Origin: Rhizobium deserti
GTDB taxonomy: Bacteria; Pseudomonadota; Alphaproteobacteria; Rhizobiales; Rhizobiaceae
Assembly (NCBI RefSeq): GCF_004358025.1
Contig: NZ_SMTL01000002.1
Location: 558,001-622,000 of the forward strand
Direction: 5' to 3'
Length of the DNA stretch: 64,000 nucleotides
Below, one piece after another: positions 1 to 8,838 of the stretch. Below the pieces are notes generated by a model. The model worked only from the letters and a program-made list of their open reading frames with translations, had not been told where the DNA came from and ran no database searches. The stretch's first letter is position 1, and the number at the start of each line of letters is the position of its first letter. A program made the position numbers and the translations under genes.

Positions 1-350
1 AGAAGCGCGAAGGCAAAGATCCAGAAATCGCCGCGAAACAAGGCAATCGCCGCAAGCGCTCCGCCCGTTGCTCCGATAACAGCCCCCGCCATAAAGGCCG
101 CCTTGCGGCCGAGGAACCGAGACAGGACAGCGATGATGACGGCGCCGCAGGCGGTGCCGATGTTGAAACCGGTGATCGGTGCGGTGGCAAGAGACTTGTC
201 GTCGGCCAGAAGCTGGTAGCCTGCCAGCGAGCCGATGGAGATCGAAAGCGGGGCCGCCGCACCGAGAACAGCCTGTGCCCCGGCTAAGAGATAAACACTG
301 CGGCGGACGGTGCGCATATCAGCCGCGGTACCGCTCGCAGTCCCCTCCAT
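1..350 (-). CDS. MFS transporter, N-terminal part (cut by window edge)
   Basis: The first 116 codons of a major facilitator superfamily permease; the rest lies left of the window. After a short charged N-terminus, residues about 19-40 form a first hydrophobic segment. A second segment, about residues 65-82, ends in FLGRKAAF, which fits the conserved MFS loop between helices 2 and 3 (G-x-x-x-D/R-R-x-G-R-R/K). An AGGAG Shine-Dalgarno sits 8 nt before the ATG at 350. It follows nusB on the same strand by 14 bp, so co-transcription with ribH-nusB is likely. The substrate cannot be told from this fragment. Confidence 0.8.
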   Translation of the reverse strand, partial: MEGTASGTAADMRTVRRSVYLLAGAQAVLGAAAPLSISIGSLAGYQLLADDKSLATAPITGFNIGTACGAVIIAVLSRFLGRKAAFMAGAVIGATGGALAAIALFRGDFWIFAFAL

Positions 351-364
351 TGCCCCCTCTCCTG

Positions 365-856
365 CTATTTCTTGGCTTCGCCGCGGATCTGCTTGGCGAT
401 GCGATCGAGAACCGCATTGACGATGCGCGGCTCTTCTTCGCCGAAGAAAGCATGGGCGATCTCGACATATTCAGTCACGATGACCGCGATGGGCACGTCC
501 TTGCGCTCCAGAACCTCAAAAGTTCCGGCACGCAGGATAGCGCGCAGGGTGGAATCAAGGCGCGACAGCGGCCAGTCTTCCTGCAGCGAGGAGCGGATGA
601 TCGGATCGATCTTTGTTTGATCACGCACGACACCTGCGACGATCGACCGGAACCAGGAGGCGTCAGCCTTCAGGTAGGTGTCCCCGTCGACTTCCTGGCC
701 AAGACGATGCGCCTCGTATTCGGCGACGACTTCAAGAACTCCGGTGCCGCCGATGTCCATCTGGTAAAGTGCCTGCACGGCAGCGAGACGCGCTGCACCA
801 CGCTGGTTTGCCGGCTTTACCGGCTGTTCGAAATCCTTGGCCATGGGATCAACCAC
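365..856 (-). CDS. nusB: Transcription antitermination factor NusB
   Basis: NusB binds NusE (ribosomal protein S10) and boxA RNA in the antitermination complex that supports rRNA transcription. The 163-residue product is all-alpha and of family length. It carries the N-terminal R-x-x-A-V-Q-A-L-Y block (residues about 22-32) and the C-terminal block with [12 protein letters not shown] and IVNAVLDRI that defines the family. The gene follows ribH with an 8-bp overlap if translation starts at 856; a second in-frame ATG at 844 (MAKDFEQ) would remove the overlap and is equally possible. The ribH-nusB pairing is conserved in many bacteria, which supports the call. Confidence 0.95.
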   Translation of the reverse strand: MVDPMAKDFEQPVKPANQRGAARLAAVQALYQMDIGGTGVLEVVAEYEAHRLGQEVDGDTYLKADASWFRSIVAGVVRDQTKIDPIIRSSLQEDWPLSRLDSTLRAILRAGTFEVLERKDVPIAVIVTEYVEIAHAFFGEEEPRIVNAVLDRIAKQIRGEAKK

Positions 857-1340
857 CGTTCAGCTTTTCGCGCAGCTTGATCATGGTCAGTGCTGCACGG
901 GCAGCAAAGCCGCCTTTGTCCTTGTCCGAACGGCGAGCCCGGGCCCAAGCCTGCTCGTCATTCTCGACCGTCAGAATGCCGTTGCCGATGGCAAGCGATT
1001 CCGATACGGCCAAATCCATCAGAGCCCGCGAGGACTCGTTGGCCACAATGTCGAAATGATAGGTTTCGCCGCGGATGACCATGCCGAGCGCTACGAAGCC
1101 ATCATAGGACGTGCCGCCGCCTTCGGCCGCATCCAAAGCCATGGCGATGGCGGGCGGAACTTCCAGCGCGCCGGGAACAGTCACCACATCATAGGTGGCG
1201 CCGGCTTCCTGAAGGGCAGCGGTCGCGCCTTCCAGAAGAGCGTCCGCCATGTCGTCGTAGAAGCGGGCCTCGACGATCAGGATATGGGGTGAGGGTTCGC
1301 GCGGCATGGGTTTCACCTTCGTTGGGATCGACGTTGACAT
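849..1340 (-). CDS. ribH: 6,7-dimethyl-8-ribityllumazine synthase
   Basis: Condenses 5-amino-6-ribitylamino-uracil with 3,4-dihydroxy-2-butanone 4-phosphate to lumazine, the penultimate step of riboflavin synthesis. The 163-residue protein shows the family blocks: [11 protein letters not shown] near residue 23, [11 protein letters not shown] (active-site loop) near 56, and [14 protein letters not shown] near 86, where the histidine is the catalytic base. It heads a minus-strand run ribH-nusB-MFS. In this genome ribH is separated from ribD-ribE by a plus-strand HD-GYP gene, so it needs its own promoter in the 276-bp gap to that gene. I see no FMN riboswitch there. Confidence 0.96.
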   Translation of the reverse strand: MSTSIPTKVKPMPREPSPHILIVEARFYDDMADALLEGATAALQEAGATYDVVTVPGALEVPPAIAMALDAAEGGGTSYDGFVALGMVIRGETYHFDIVANESSRALMDLAVSESLAIGNGILTVENDEQAWARARRSDKDKGGFAARAALTMIKLREKLNGG

Positions 1341-1616
1341 CGGACCGGTTTCGCCAAGGCCTCCGTAAACAGGCCGCGGTCAAAACACGACGCGCCCGGA
1401 ATGGCAAGCGGTTTTGCAGGAGTGCTGCGATGCAGCGAGCGAATAACGGCATTGAAAATTGGTAGAGAACGCGTTGAGGCACCCTCCGGCGAGCGACCTC
1501 CATTGAGCCTAAAGCAAATGTGCGAGCGAGTATCAAATTTTCAGCTTCTCCTTTGCGTTTTATTAGAACAACTATATATACCCTTCATCCGGGAAAAGCA
1601 GAGAGACGCTGTGGTA

Positions 1617-2804
1617 ATGACAACCTCGACAACTGATAGCATGGAAGATCTCATCCTGCGGATGTCGATGGCGCGCAACATGGACGAGATCATTGCAGCC
1701 GTCCGTCACTCCGCGCGTGGCCTGATCGGATCAGATGGGATCACCTTCGTTCTTCGGGATCAGGACAGCTGCTATTATGCCGATGAGGACGCGATCGGGC
1801 CGCTTTGGAAAGGTCAGCGCTTTCCTATCAATGCCTGCATTTCCGGCTGGGCCATGCGCCATGGCGAAACTGTCGTCATCGAGGACATCTATCGCGACAG
1901 CCGTGTGCCGATCGACGCTTACAGCAACACCTTCGTCAAAAGCCTCGTCATGGTTCCCGTGCGCCAGGACGATCCGGTCGGCGCGATCGGAGGATACTGG
2001 GCAAAAGCATCCAGACCCACCGAAGAGAGCATCGAGCGCCTCCAGCGCGTGGCCAACACGGCGGCCGTCGCCATGACCAATGTGGCGCTGATCAATTCGC
2101 TGGCGGCGGCCAAGGAAGAAGCGGCCCGGGCGCGCGACGCGATGATCCTCGCCATGGCTTCGCTTGCCGAAACGCGCGATCACGAGACCGGCAACCATAT
2201 CCGCCGCACCCAGCATTATGTGCGCGCGCTGGCCGAGGCGATGAAAGAACAGGAGCCTTATTCCAGGGAACTCTCGGATGAACTAGTGGATCTGCTTTAT
2301 AAGTCGGCTCCCCTGCACGACATCGGCAAGGTCGGCATACCCGACAGCATTCTCCTGAAGCCAGGCAAGCTGGAGCCGGAAGAATTCGAAGTGATGAAGA
2401 GCCATGCCGCACTCGGCCAGGCCGCCATCGCCACGGCGGAACGCTATATGGGCTCGACCACGCCCTTCCTCAGCCTGGCGAAGGAAATCGCCTATACCCA
2501 TCACGAGAAGTGGAACGGAAGCGGCTATCCCCAAGGGCTGAAGGGCGAAGAAATCCCGATCGGCGGCCGCATCATGGCGATTGCTGACGTGTATGACGCC
2601 CTCGTTTCCGAGCGCATCTACAAGCCGGCGATGCCGCACGAGCAGGCAGTCGACATAATCCTCAAGGACAGCGGCCAGCATTTCGACCCCGGCCTTGTCC
2701 AGGTCTTTACCCGCATTGCCCCGCAGTTTGCAGAGATCCACCGTCGGTTTGGCGATGCAGGCGGGGATCAGTCCTTCGGGAATTCCGCAAGCCGCGCCGC
2801 ATAG
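1617..2804 (+). CDS. GAF-HD-GYP domain cyclic di-GMP phosphodiesterase
   Basis: Predicted c-di-GMP hydrolase, 395 residues. A GAF sensor domain covers about residues 20-160, followed by a short helical linker and an HD-GYP domain at about 175-375. The metal-site residues look complete: HD at 234-235, K238, the SH at 262-263, HHE at 295-297 and the GYP signature at 303-305. No membrane segment is seen, so the enzyme should be cytosolic and its ligand enters the GAF pocket. The ATG at 1617 is chosen because the frame upstream is low-complexity intergenic sequence; an AT-rich CTATATATA stretch at 1571-1579 could be part of its promoter. Its last 37 bp overlap the 3' end of ribE on the other strand. 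Confidence 0.88.
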   Translation: MTTSTTDSMEDLILRMSMARNMDEIIAAVRHSARGLIGSDGITFVLRDQDSCYYADEDAIGPLWKGQRFPINACISGWAMRHGETVVIEDIYRDSRVPIDAYSNTFVKSLVMVPVRQDDPVGAIGGYWAKASRPTEESIERLQRVANTAAVAMTNVALINSLAAAKEEAARARDAMILAMASLAETRDHETGNHIRRTQHYVRALAEAMKEQEPYSRELSDELVDLLYKSAPLHDIGKVGIPDSILLKPGKLEPEEFEVMKSHAALGQAAIATAERYMGSTTPFLSLAKEIAYTHHEKWNGSGYPQGLKGEEIPIGGRIMAIADVYDALVSERIYKPAMPHEQAVDIILKDSGQHFDPGLVQVFTRIAPQFAEIHRRFGDAGGDQSFGNSASRAA

Positions 2805-3379
2805 CGGGCCATCGTATCAACTTCGAAATTAACGAAGTCGCCGGCCTGTCGCTCCCCCCATGTAGTTACGCCGAGCGTGTGACGGATCAGCAGGATGTCG
2901 AATTCGTCACCCTTGACTGCGTTCACCGTCAGTGATGTGCCATCCAGGGCAACCGAGCCTTTCGGCGCCACGAAACGGGCAAGATCGGCGGGCGCTCTCA
3001 GGGTGATCCGCACCGCTTCGCCTTCCGACTCGACCGCAAGGATTTCCGCCTTGCCGTCCACATGGCCCGACACGATATGGCCGCCAAGTTCGTCGCCGAT
3101 CTTGAGGGCGCGCTCCAGGTTGACCTTTGTCCCCTCGCCCCAGGATGAAATCGTCGTCAGCCGCAGCGCCTCTTCCCAGGCCTCGACTTCGAACCACCGC
3201 TCGTTGCTGTCTCCGTCCGGAAGATGGGTGACAGTCAGGCAGACGCCGGCATGGGCGATCGAGGCGCCGATATCGATCGTGCGCGGATCATAGTTGGTGG
3301 CAATCCGCAGCCGGACGCCCTCATCGAGAGGAGCGATTGCGGAAACGCTGCCGACATCGGTGACAATTCCGGTGAACAT
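2768..3379 (-). CDS. ribE: Riboflavin synthase, alpha subunit
   Basis: Catalyses dismutation of two lumazine molecules to riboflavin. The 203-residue protein begins with the family signature MFTGIVTDVGSV. It has the two internally related lumazine-binding barrels: the first contains ASIAHAGVCLTV near residue 38, the second GSVALDGTSLTVNAV near 139. Its ATG shares one base with the ribD stop (TGATG), indicating translational coupling. The 3' end overlaps the convergent HD-GYP gene by 37 bp, leaving no room for a terminator between them. Some annotations call this gene ribC. Confidence 0.96.
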   Translation of the reverse strand: MFTGIVTDVGSVSAIAPLDEGVRLRIATNYDPRTIDIGASIAHAGVCLTVTHLPDGDSNERWFEVEAWEEALRLTTISSWGEGTKVNLERALKIGDELGGHIVSGHVDGKAEILAVESEGEAVRITLRAPADLARFVAPKGSVALDGTSLTVNAVKGDEFDILLIRHTLGVTTWGERQAGDFVNFEVDTMARYAARLAEFPKD

Positions 3380-4485
3380 CAGGACGACCTTTCAAATTCA
3401 AAACAGTGATCCGGACCGAAAGCCTCTGCGCGGATCATGCGATAGTCCTGTGGCATGTCGGTGGGGCTGAGCGGCGATTCAAGCCCACCCTCCCCGATCG
3501 TCGCCGGTCCTTGGGAAAGGATGACCCGATCGGCAAGGCCGGCATGGAAGAAGGCCGCTGCAACATTGGCGCCGCCTTCGACGAAGAGCGAGGAAATGCC
3601 GCGATCGGCCAGAACCCGAAGAAGCTCGGCCAGATCCGACACGTCAAGAATTTCCACACCGGAATCCGACAAAGCCCGACGCCGGGCCTCCCGTGGGTCT
3701 TCGGTTGTCGCGGACAACGGGTCCAGGGACGTTGCGCGCGACGTTACGACGATTACCGGCACGTCATGCACCGAGCGCACGAGGTTGGAAGTAAGCGGCA
3801 GCTCCAGGCGGCGATCGAGAATGATCCGAATGGGGGACAGCTGCTTCATGCCGGGAAGCCGGACGTTGAGCTCCGGGTCATCGGCCATGACCGTACCGAT
3901 GCCGACAAGGATTGCGTCACTTTCGGCGCGAAGCACATGCACCTGCGCCCGCGCCAGCGGACCGGTGATCAAAACCTCCTCGCCGCGCCGCCCCAGCATG
4001 CCGTCCGCCGACAAGGCGAGCTTGAGCGTGACATGAGGGCGCTGTTTGGTTTTGCGCATCAGGTAGCCGGCAAGCATCCGCCGCCCCTCTTCCGCCAAAA
4101 CCCCTGTGTCGACGGCGATCCCTGCATCGCGTAAGATGGAAAGTCCGCGTCCGGATACCCGCGCATCGGGATCGGTCAGGCAGACGACGACCCGGGCAAT
4201 GCCTGCGTCCACCAGCGCATTGGCGCAAGGAGGTGTCTTGCCGTAGTGGGAACAGGGTTCCAGCGTCACATAGGCAGTGGCGCCGGGCGCCTCTTCGCCC
4301 GCGAAGTCAAGCGCCTGGGTTTCGGCATGCGGCCTACCACAGATCGCCGTGACGGCAGCCCCGAGGATCTTGCCATCCTTCACGACAAGGCAGCCGACCG
4401 ACGGATTTGCGCCGGTGGCACCGGAATGCCAGCGCGACAGGCGCAGCGCCGCGCCCATGAACCGCCGATCTTCGGCAGCCGACAT
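3379..4485 (-). CDS. ribD: Bifunctional pyrimidine deaminase / reductase RibD
   Basis: Performs two consecutive steps of riboflavin synthesis: deamination of the diaminohydroxypyrimidine product of GTP cyclohydrolase II, then NADPH-dependent reduction of the ribosyl side chain. The 368-residue protein has an N-terminal zinc deaminase domain with the HAE motif (GRPHAETQAL, near residue 53) and the PCSHYGKTPPC zinc ligands near 77. The C-terminal reductase domain, about 150-360, contains KLALSADGMLGR and FVEGGANVAAAF. It lies 2 bp after nrdR and overlaps ribE by one base, so nrdR-ribD-ribE looks like one operon. Confidence 0.96.
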   Translation of the reverse strand: MSAAEDRRFMGAALRLSRWHSGATGANPSVGCLVVKDGKILGAAVTAICGRPHAETQALDFAGEEAPGATAYVTLEPCSHYGKTPPCANALVDAGIARVVVCLTDPDARVSGRGLSILRDAGIAVDTGVLAEEGRRMLAGYLMRKTKQRPHVTLKLALSADGMLGRRGEEVLITGPLARAQVHVLRAESDAILVGIGTVMADDPELNVRLPGMKQLSPIRIILDRRLELPLTSNLVRSVHDVPVIVVTSRATSLDPLSATTEDPREARRRALSDSGVEILDVSDLAELLRVLADRGISSLFVEGGANVAAAFFHAGLADRVILSQGPATIGEGGLESPLSPTDMPQDYRMIRAEAFGPDHCFEFERSS

Positions 4486-4487
4486 GC

Positions 4488-4967
4488 TCAGCTCTCCGCG
4501 CCGGGATCGCGTGCGATCTTGGCGTTGATCTCCTGGATCACCTTTTCGAAATCCTCCGCGTGGGAGAAGTCCCGGTAGACCGAGGCGTAGCGTACGAAGG
4601 CGACGTCATCGAGGCTCTTCAAAGCCTCGAGCACCTGCAGACCGATCCCTTCGGACGAGATCTCCGTCTCGCCGGAGCTTTCAAGCCGACGGACGATACC
4701 CGAGACCGCGCGTTCGATGCGATCATTGTCGACCGGCCGCTTGCGCAGCGCGATCTGAAACGAACGGACGAGCTTGTTGCGGTCGAACGGCACCTTGCGG
4801 CCGGTCTTCTTCAAGACCATCAGCTCGCGCAGCTGCACCCGCTCGAACGTGGTGAAACGGCCACCGCAATCCGGGCAGATGCGCCGCCGGCGGATGGAGG
4901 TGTAATCCTCCGCCGGCCGCGAGTCCTTGACCTGCGTATCTTCCGAACCGCAATAGGGGCAGCGCAT
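4488..4967 (-). CDS. nrdR: Transcriptional repressor NrdR
   Basis: Represses ribonucleotide reductase genes in response to nucleotide state. The 159-residue protein has an N-terminal zinc ribbon, CPYC near residue 3 and CPDC near 31. An ATP-cone domain follows from about residue 49 ([16 protein letters not shown]) to about 140. The length is typical. It sits 15 bp after glyA, a conserved arrangement in Rhizobiales, and immediately before ribD. The acidic C-terminal tail is usual for this family in alphaproteobacteria. Confidence 0.97.
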   Translation of the reverse strand: MRCPYCGSEDTQVKDSRPAEDYTSIRRRRICPDCGGRFTTFERVQLRELMVLKKTGRKVPFDRNKLVRSFQIALRKRPVDNDRIERAVSGIVRRLESSGETEISSEGIGLQVLEALKSLDDVAFVRYASVYRDFSHAEDFEKVIQEINAKIARDPGAES

Positions 4968-4982
4968 CCGCTTTCCTCGATC

Positions 4983-6272
4983 TTACATGTAGGGATACAT
5001 GGGGAAGCGATCGGTCAGAGCAACGACCTTGCTGCGCACGCCCGCTTCCACAGCCGCATTGCCCTCGTCGGAATTGGCAACCTTCAAGCCGTCGAGAACT
5101 TCGACGATCAGGTTGCCGATGTCACGGAACTCGGCCTCCTTGAAGCCGCGGGTCGTGCCGGCCGGGGTGCCGAGACGAACGCCGGAGGTGACGAAAGGCT
5201 TTTCCGGATCGAAGGGGATGCCGTTCTTGTTGCAGGTCACATAGGCGCGGCCGAGTGCGGCCTCGGCGCGCTTGCCCGTCGCGTTCTTCTTACGAAGATC
5301 GACGAGCATGAGGTGGTTGTCGGTACCGCCCGAGACGATGTCGAGGCCGCCAGCCACCAGGGTTTCCGACAGCGCCTTGGCATTCTTGACGATCTGCGCC
5401 GCGTAGTCCTGGAAGTCGGGCTGCAGAGCCTCACCCAGCGCCACGGCCTTGGCGGCGATGACATGCATCAGCGGACCACCCTGCAGGCCAGGGAATACGG
5501 CCGAATTGAACTTCTTTGCCAGATCCTCGTCATTGGTGAGGATCATGCCGCCGCGCGGGCCGCGTAGCGACTTATGGGTCGTGGTGGTGGCGACATGGCA
5601 ATGCGGGAATGGCGACGGATGCTGGTTGCCGGCCACCAGGCCGGCGATATGGGCCATGTCGACCATCAGATAGGCGCCGACCTCGTCGGCGATCTCGCGA
5701 AAACGCTTCCAATCCCAGATGCGCGAATAGGCGGTGCCGCCGGCGATGATCAGCTTCGGCTTATGCGTGCGCGCCTTCTCGGCCACCGCGTCCATGTCGA
5801 GAAGATGGTCCTCTTCGCGCACACCGTAGGAAACAACGTTGAACCACTTGCCGGACATGTTGACGGGGGAGCCGTGGGTGAGATGCCCGCCGGAATTGAG
5901 GTCGAGACCCATGAAGGTGTCGCCCGGCTGCAGCAGCGCCAGGAAGACGGCCTGGTTCATCTGGCTGCCGGAATTCGGCTGCACGTTGACGAAGTTGACG
6001 CCGAACAGTTTCTTGGCGCGCTTGATGGCCAATTCCTCGGCAATATCGACGAATTGGCAACCGCCGTAATAGCGCTTGCCCGGATAGCCTTCGGCATATT
6101 TGTTCGTCATGATCGAGCCCTGCGCTTCGAGCACGGCGCGCGACACGATGTTTTCGGAGGCGATCAGCTCGATCTCATGACGCTGGCGACCGAGTTCCTT
6201 CTCGATCGCGCCAAAGATTTCCGGATCGGATTCGGCCAGCGGACGGGAGAAGAAGGCGTCGGTAGTCGACAT
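4983..6272 (-). CDS. glyA: Serine hydroxymethyltransferase
   Basis: PLP enzyme interconverting serine and glycine with transfer of a one-carbon unit to tetrahydrofolate. The 429-residue product is of standard length. It shows the ELIASEN block (residues 35-41), the [13 protein letters not shown] block (59-71), and the PLP-binding segment [14 protein letters not shown] with the Schiff-base lysine at 234. A GAGGAG Shine-Dalgarno precedes the ATG at 6272. It is the first gene of the minus-strand run glyA-nrdR-ribD-ribE and is isolated from the upstream ldtP by a terminator hairpin at 6383-6414. Confidence 0.98.
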   Translation of the reverse strand: MSTTDAFFSRPLAESDPEIFGAIEKELGRQRHEIELIASENIVSRAVLEAQGSIMTNKYAEGYPGKRYYGGCQFVDIAEELAIKRAKKLFGVNFVNVQPNSGSQMNQAVFLALLQPGDTFMGLDLNSGGHLTHGSPVNMSGKWFNVVSYGVREEDHLLDMDAVAEKARTHKPKLIIAGGTAYSRIWDWKRFREIADEVGAYLMVDMAHIAGLVAGNQHPSPFPHCHVATTTTHKSLRGPRGGMILTNDEDLAKKFNSAVFPGLQGGPLMHVIAAKAVALGEALQPDFQDYAAQIVKNAKALSETLVAGGLDIVSGGTDNHLMLVDLRKKNATGKRAEAALGRAYVTCNKNGIPFDPEKPFVTSGVRLGTPAGTTRGFKEAEFRDIGNLIVEVLDGLKVANSDEGNAAVEAGVRSKVVALTDRFPMYPYM

Positions 6273-6382
6273 GTACGAAGCTCCTCAAGGGATGTTCAGG
6301 CGATGTCTGGCGTCTTAGCTGTCCGGCCGCGGTAGGGCAATACGGGGAACGACATTTGCGCGTCCAGCCACGGATGCTCGCG

Positions 6383-6414
6383 AAAAAGCCGCACCCTTTG
6401 GAGGCGCGGCTTTT
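6383..6414. terminator. Rho-independent terminator between ldtP and glyA
   Basis: Arms AAAAGCCGC (6384-6392) and GCGGCTTTT (6406-6414) form a 9-bp stem with a 13-nt loop. Read on the minus strand it lies 24 bp after the ldtP stop and ends in a run of five T, so it should stop ldtP transcripts before glyA. The A run on the other side makes it partly symmetrical. Confidence 0.75.
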
Positions 6415-6437
6415 GCTTTCCAAATGTACGCGGCAGC

Positions 6438-7763
6438 TTATTGCGGCAGCAGGTCCTCATCGGGCGCGCCAGCCGGGCGCTCGACACCGGTCGTGGTCTG
6501 CAGCGCCAGTTCCTGGTTGCCGTCGCGCTCGTAGATATCGTCGCGGAACTGTACGACGCGGTCCTTGGCCGACCAGGCGGTGATATAAACGATATAGACC
6601 GGAACTTCCTGGGCCAGCTTGATCGGCGTGTTCTGACGGGCGGCGATGACCCGCTCGATTTCCTGGCGCGACCAACCGGCGGTATCGCGCAGCAGCCACG
6701 ACGTCAGGTCGCGAACGTTCTGGATGCGCATGCAGCCGGACGATTCGAACCGCATCAGCTTGTTGAACAGGCCCTGCTGGGGCGTGTCGTGCATGTATTC
6801 GTTGTTCGGATTGTGGAAGTTGATCTTGGTCGATGCCATGGCGTTGATCTTGCCCGGATCCTGACGGAACATCAGGTTCGGTGCCTTGGGTGCGAACCAG
6901 TCCACGGTCTCGGGCGCCACTTCCTGGCCGCGGCCGTCGATCAGACGGATGTTGTTGCGCGTCAGATAAGTGGGGTCCTTGCGCATCAGCGGCACGATGT
7001 CCTTTTCGACGATCGAACGCGGCGCGGTCCAGTAGGGATTGAGGATGACTTCGTAGATCTTCGAGTTGATCGCATGGGTCGGGCGGTCGATCCGGCCAAC
7101 CACGGCATTGGTGCGCAATGCGACACGGTCGTTTTCAACGGCTTCGACATAGGCTGCCGGAATGTTGACCATGACATAACGGGAGCCGAGGTCGCCAGAC
7201 ATCGACTGCAGCCTGACCTGGTTGGTCTCGAGCTGGCGCAGCCGCACGTCGGCGGGAATATTCATAGCCTTAAGCGTGTATTCGCCCATCTTGCCATCGG
7301 ACGGCAGGCCATGCCGCGCCTGGAACCGCTTGACCCCTGAATCGACATAGGAGTCGAATGAACTCGACATGCCGGCCGAAGCCTCAAGGTCGCCGGAGAT
7401 CATCAGGCGCTTGCGGAGCGCTTGAACGGACGGGTCGACCACGCCGAGCTGCAGGCGGGTGGATGCATTGACTTCCGGCCAGCCGCCGCCGGAAACGATC
7501 CGCTGGTAGTCCATAATGGCTTGCTGAATATTGGCCGGACCCGCCGGGCCGAGCACCGGATTGTTGGACACCACGCCGACGGCTGAACGCGTAACCTTGG
7601 CGTCGAACTGGTCATCCCAGGTGCCGCGGCGCGGGGCGTTGATCAGATCGTCGATTGGCGCCTGCGCCAATGCCGGTGCCGCCAGAACTGCGGCGCCCGC
7701 TGAAACCGCCGAACGCAGAAGCGCACGGCGTGAAAGAACTTCTGACCCGATCTTATTCGACAT
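6438..7763 (-). CDS. ldtP: Murein L,D-transpeptidase LdtP with Tat-like signal
   Basis: Periplasmic L,D-transpeptidase that forms 3-3 crosslinks in peptidoglycan or links proteins to it. Counting from the ATG at 7763 the protein has 441 residues: a twin-arginine-like signal (SRRALLR, 11-17, then a hydrophobic stretch ending ALA at about 33), a peptidoglycan-binding segment about 105-170, and the YkuD catalytic domain about 195-400 with H325 (YMHDTP) and C344 (SSGCMRIQN). The start at 7763 is preferred over an ATG 120 bp upstream because it has a TAGGA ribosome site and begins directly at the signal peptide. Its regulator ldtR lies just upstream, as in Liberibacter and Sinorhizobium. Confidence 0.9.
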   Translation of the reverse strand: MSNKIGSEVLSRRALLRSAVSAGAAVLAAPALAQAPIDDLINAPRRGTWDDQFDAKVTRSAVGVVSNNPVLGPAGPANIQQAIMDYQRIVSGGGWPEVNASTRLQLGVVDPSVQALRKRLMISGDLEASAGMSSSFDSYVDSGVKRFQARHGLPSDGKMGEYTLKAMNIPADVRLRQLETNQVRLQSMSGDLGSRYVMVNIPAAYVEAVENDRVALRTNAVVGRIDRPTHAINSKIYEVILNPYWTAPRSIVEKDIVPLMRKDPTYLTRNNIRLIDGRGQEVAPETVDWFAPKAPNLMFRQDPGKINAMASTKINFHNPNNEYMHDTPQQGLFNKLMRFESSGCMRIQNVRDLTSWLLRDTAGWSRQEIERVIAARQNTPIKLAQEVPVYIVYITAWSAKDRVVQFRDDIYERDGNQELALQTTTGVERPAGAPDEDLLPQ

Positions 7764-7913
7764 CAATCCTACCCATCTGATCCCACGGCTCAAATCTACG
7801 GCTATAGGAACACGGTTAAAAAAAGCGCATATTTGCATTGCTGGGTAGCCAAAGCGGCGGTTGGCCCCTGCCGGGCAGCGCATTTCGCACCAGCTACATC
7901 ACCAATGCCGGTC

Positions 7914-7942
7914 CCATAGCAATATGGCCAATTCGTGTCAGG
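7914..7942 (-). promoter_or_regulatory. Candidate ldtP promoter
   Basis: On the minus strand, CCTGAC (7942-7937) and CTATGG (7919-7914) are separated by 17 bp. They match the rhizobial sigma-70 pattern CTTGAC-N17-CTATAT at 5 of 6 and 4 of 6 positions. A short inverted repeat with arms CCATA / TATGG (7914-7927) overlaps the -10 and could be a repressor or activator site. The leader to the ldtP ATG would be about 145 nt. Confidence 0.4.
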
Positions 7943-8000
7943 TGGCGGGGCGTCACAAAGCCGTGTGAGCGCGTGATCCCGGTGCGCCGAAAACATGCGA

Positions 8001-8031
8001 AAGCCGGAGGCGCAGGGAACGCATCCGGCTT
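8001..8031. terminator. Stem-loop after ldtR
   Basis: Arms AAGCCGGA (8001-8008) and TCCGGCTT (8024-8031) form a stable 8-bp stem, extendable by a few pairs. It lies 69 bp past the ldtR stop. The minus strand has no strong T run after it, so termination may be inefficient; the plus strand does have T5 (8039-8043). Confidence 0.45.
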
Positions 8032-8099
8032 CGATCGCTTTTTGGAGGTCTTCAGATCCGCGGCACGGATCGTGGATGAAGCATGCCGCAGCTTGGGGC

Positions 8100-8609
8100 T
8101 TACATGCGATAAGCGATCGAGTCGTTCCAGAAGCGGTCGAGGCGCTGCAGCAGCTTGTTCATCTGCGAGAACTCGCCTTCGCCGATGCCGCCGACCTTTT
8201 CGATCGAGCCGATATGGCGCTCATAGAGCTTGGCCACGGTTTCGGCGACTTCCTGGCCTTCCGGGGTCAGGCTGATGCGGACCGAGCGGCGGTCGATGCG
8301 GGAGCGCTGATGGTTGATGAAGCCGAGATCGACGAGCTTCTTGACATTGTAGGAAACGTTGGAGCCGAGATAGTAGCCGCGGGAGCGAAGTTCGCCGGCG
8401 GTCAGCTCGGAATTGCCGATGTTGAACAGCAGGAGCGCCTGGACTGCGTTGACATCGTCACGACCCTGACGGTCGAACTCATCCTTGATGACGTCCAGGA
8501 GGCGGCGGTGGAGGCGTTCCACCAGATGCAGCGACTCCATGTAGAGCGAGCGGATGGTCTGTTCCTGCGTATCTGCGACTGCCTGCGGCTTTACTTTGGT
8601 GTTCAACAT
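8100..8609 (-). CDS. ldtR: MarR-family regulator LdtR
   Basis: Winged-helix MarR regulator of 169 residues, matching the LdtR family that in Liberibacter asiaticus and Sinorhizobium meliloti controls the adjacent L,D-transpeptidase gene and stress tolerance. A dimerisation helix lies at about residues 20-50. The DNA-binding region is about 60-110, with the recognition segment GSNVSYNVKKLVDLGF and a wing around HQRSRIDRRSVRISLTPEG. It is followed on the same strand by ldtP after 336 bp and preceded by a small membrane protein gene. An ACATTG-N6-CAATGT palindrome 88 bp upstream of the start is a plausible own operator. Confidence 0.9.
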   Translation of the reverse strand: MLNTKVKPQAVADTQEQTIRSLYMESLHLVERLHRRLLDVIKDEFDRQGRDDVNAVQALLLFNIGNSELTAGELRSRGYYLGSNVSYNVKKLVDLGFINHQRSRIDRRSVRISLTPEGQEVAETVAKLYERHIGSIEKVGGIGEGEFSQMNKLLQRLDRFWNDSIAYRM

Positions 8610-8696
8610 GACTGCCTCACTGTTTCGTTTGGCGGTGTGTTTGTTATCCCCGCCTTGAGGTAGACACTATCCAAAGCCCATAAAATTCGACTTAAA

Positions 8697-8714
8697 ACAT
8701 TGAGTTAACAATGT
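8697..8714. promoter_or_regulatory. Perfect palindrome upstream of ldtR, candidate operator
   Basis: Arms ACATTG (8697-8702) and CAATGT (8709-8714) flank six bases. The size and half-site spacing suit a MarR-type dimer. It lies about 88 bp before the ldtR ATG in an AT-rich stretch that should contain the promoter. Binding by LdtR is inference; I did not find an equally good copy in front of ldtP. Confidence 0.4.
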
Positions 8715-8838
8715 CTTGCCGCAGATTTTCGAATTGGGGCGGCCGTGTGTCGCCCACTTGGACCGAAAATTTTAACCTATAGGCACCAATGACTTAGCCT
8801 GGAAACTTTGGAAAAACAGGGGCTTCAAAGCTTTAAAG

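Larger units (their letters stand above)
7764..8099. other. Non-coding gap between ldtR and ldtP
   Basis: 336 bp without a convincing gene. It holds a possible ldtR terminator hairpin (8001-8031) and a promoter-like pair for ldtP (7914-7942). Closer to ldtP there is a T-rich tract on the minus strand (about 7817-7824). The small open frames crossing it show no codon or protein signature. Confidence 0.6.

Noticed and set aside
1341-1616. FMN riboswitch upstream of ribH
   Set aside because: The conserved RFN-element blocks (such as the GGGTGAAATTCCC-like core) are not present on either strand.
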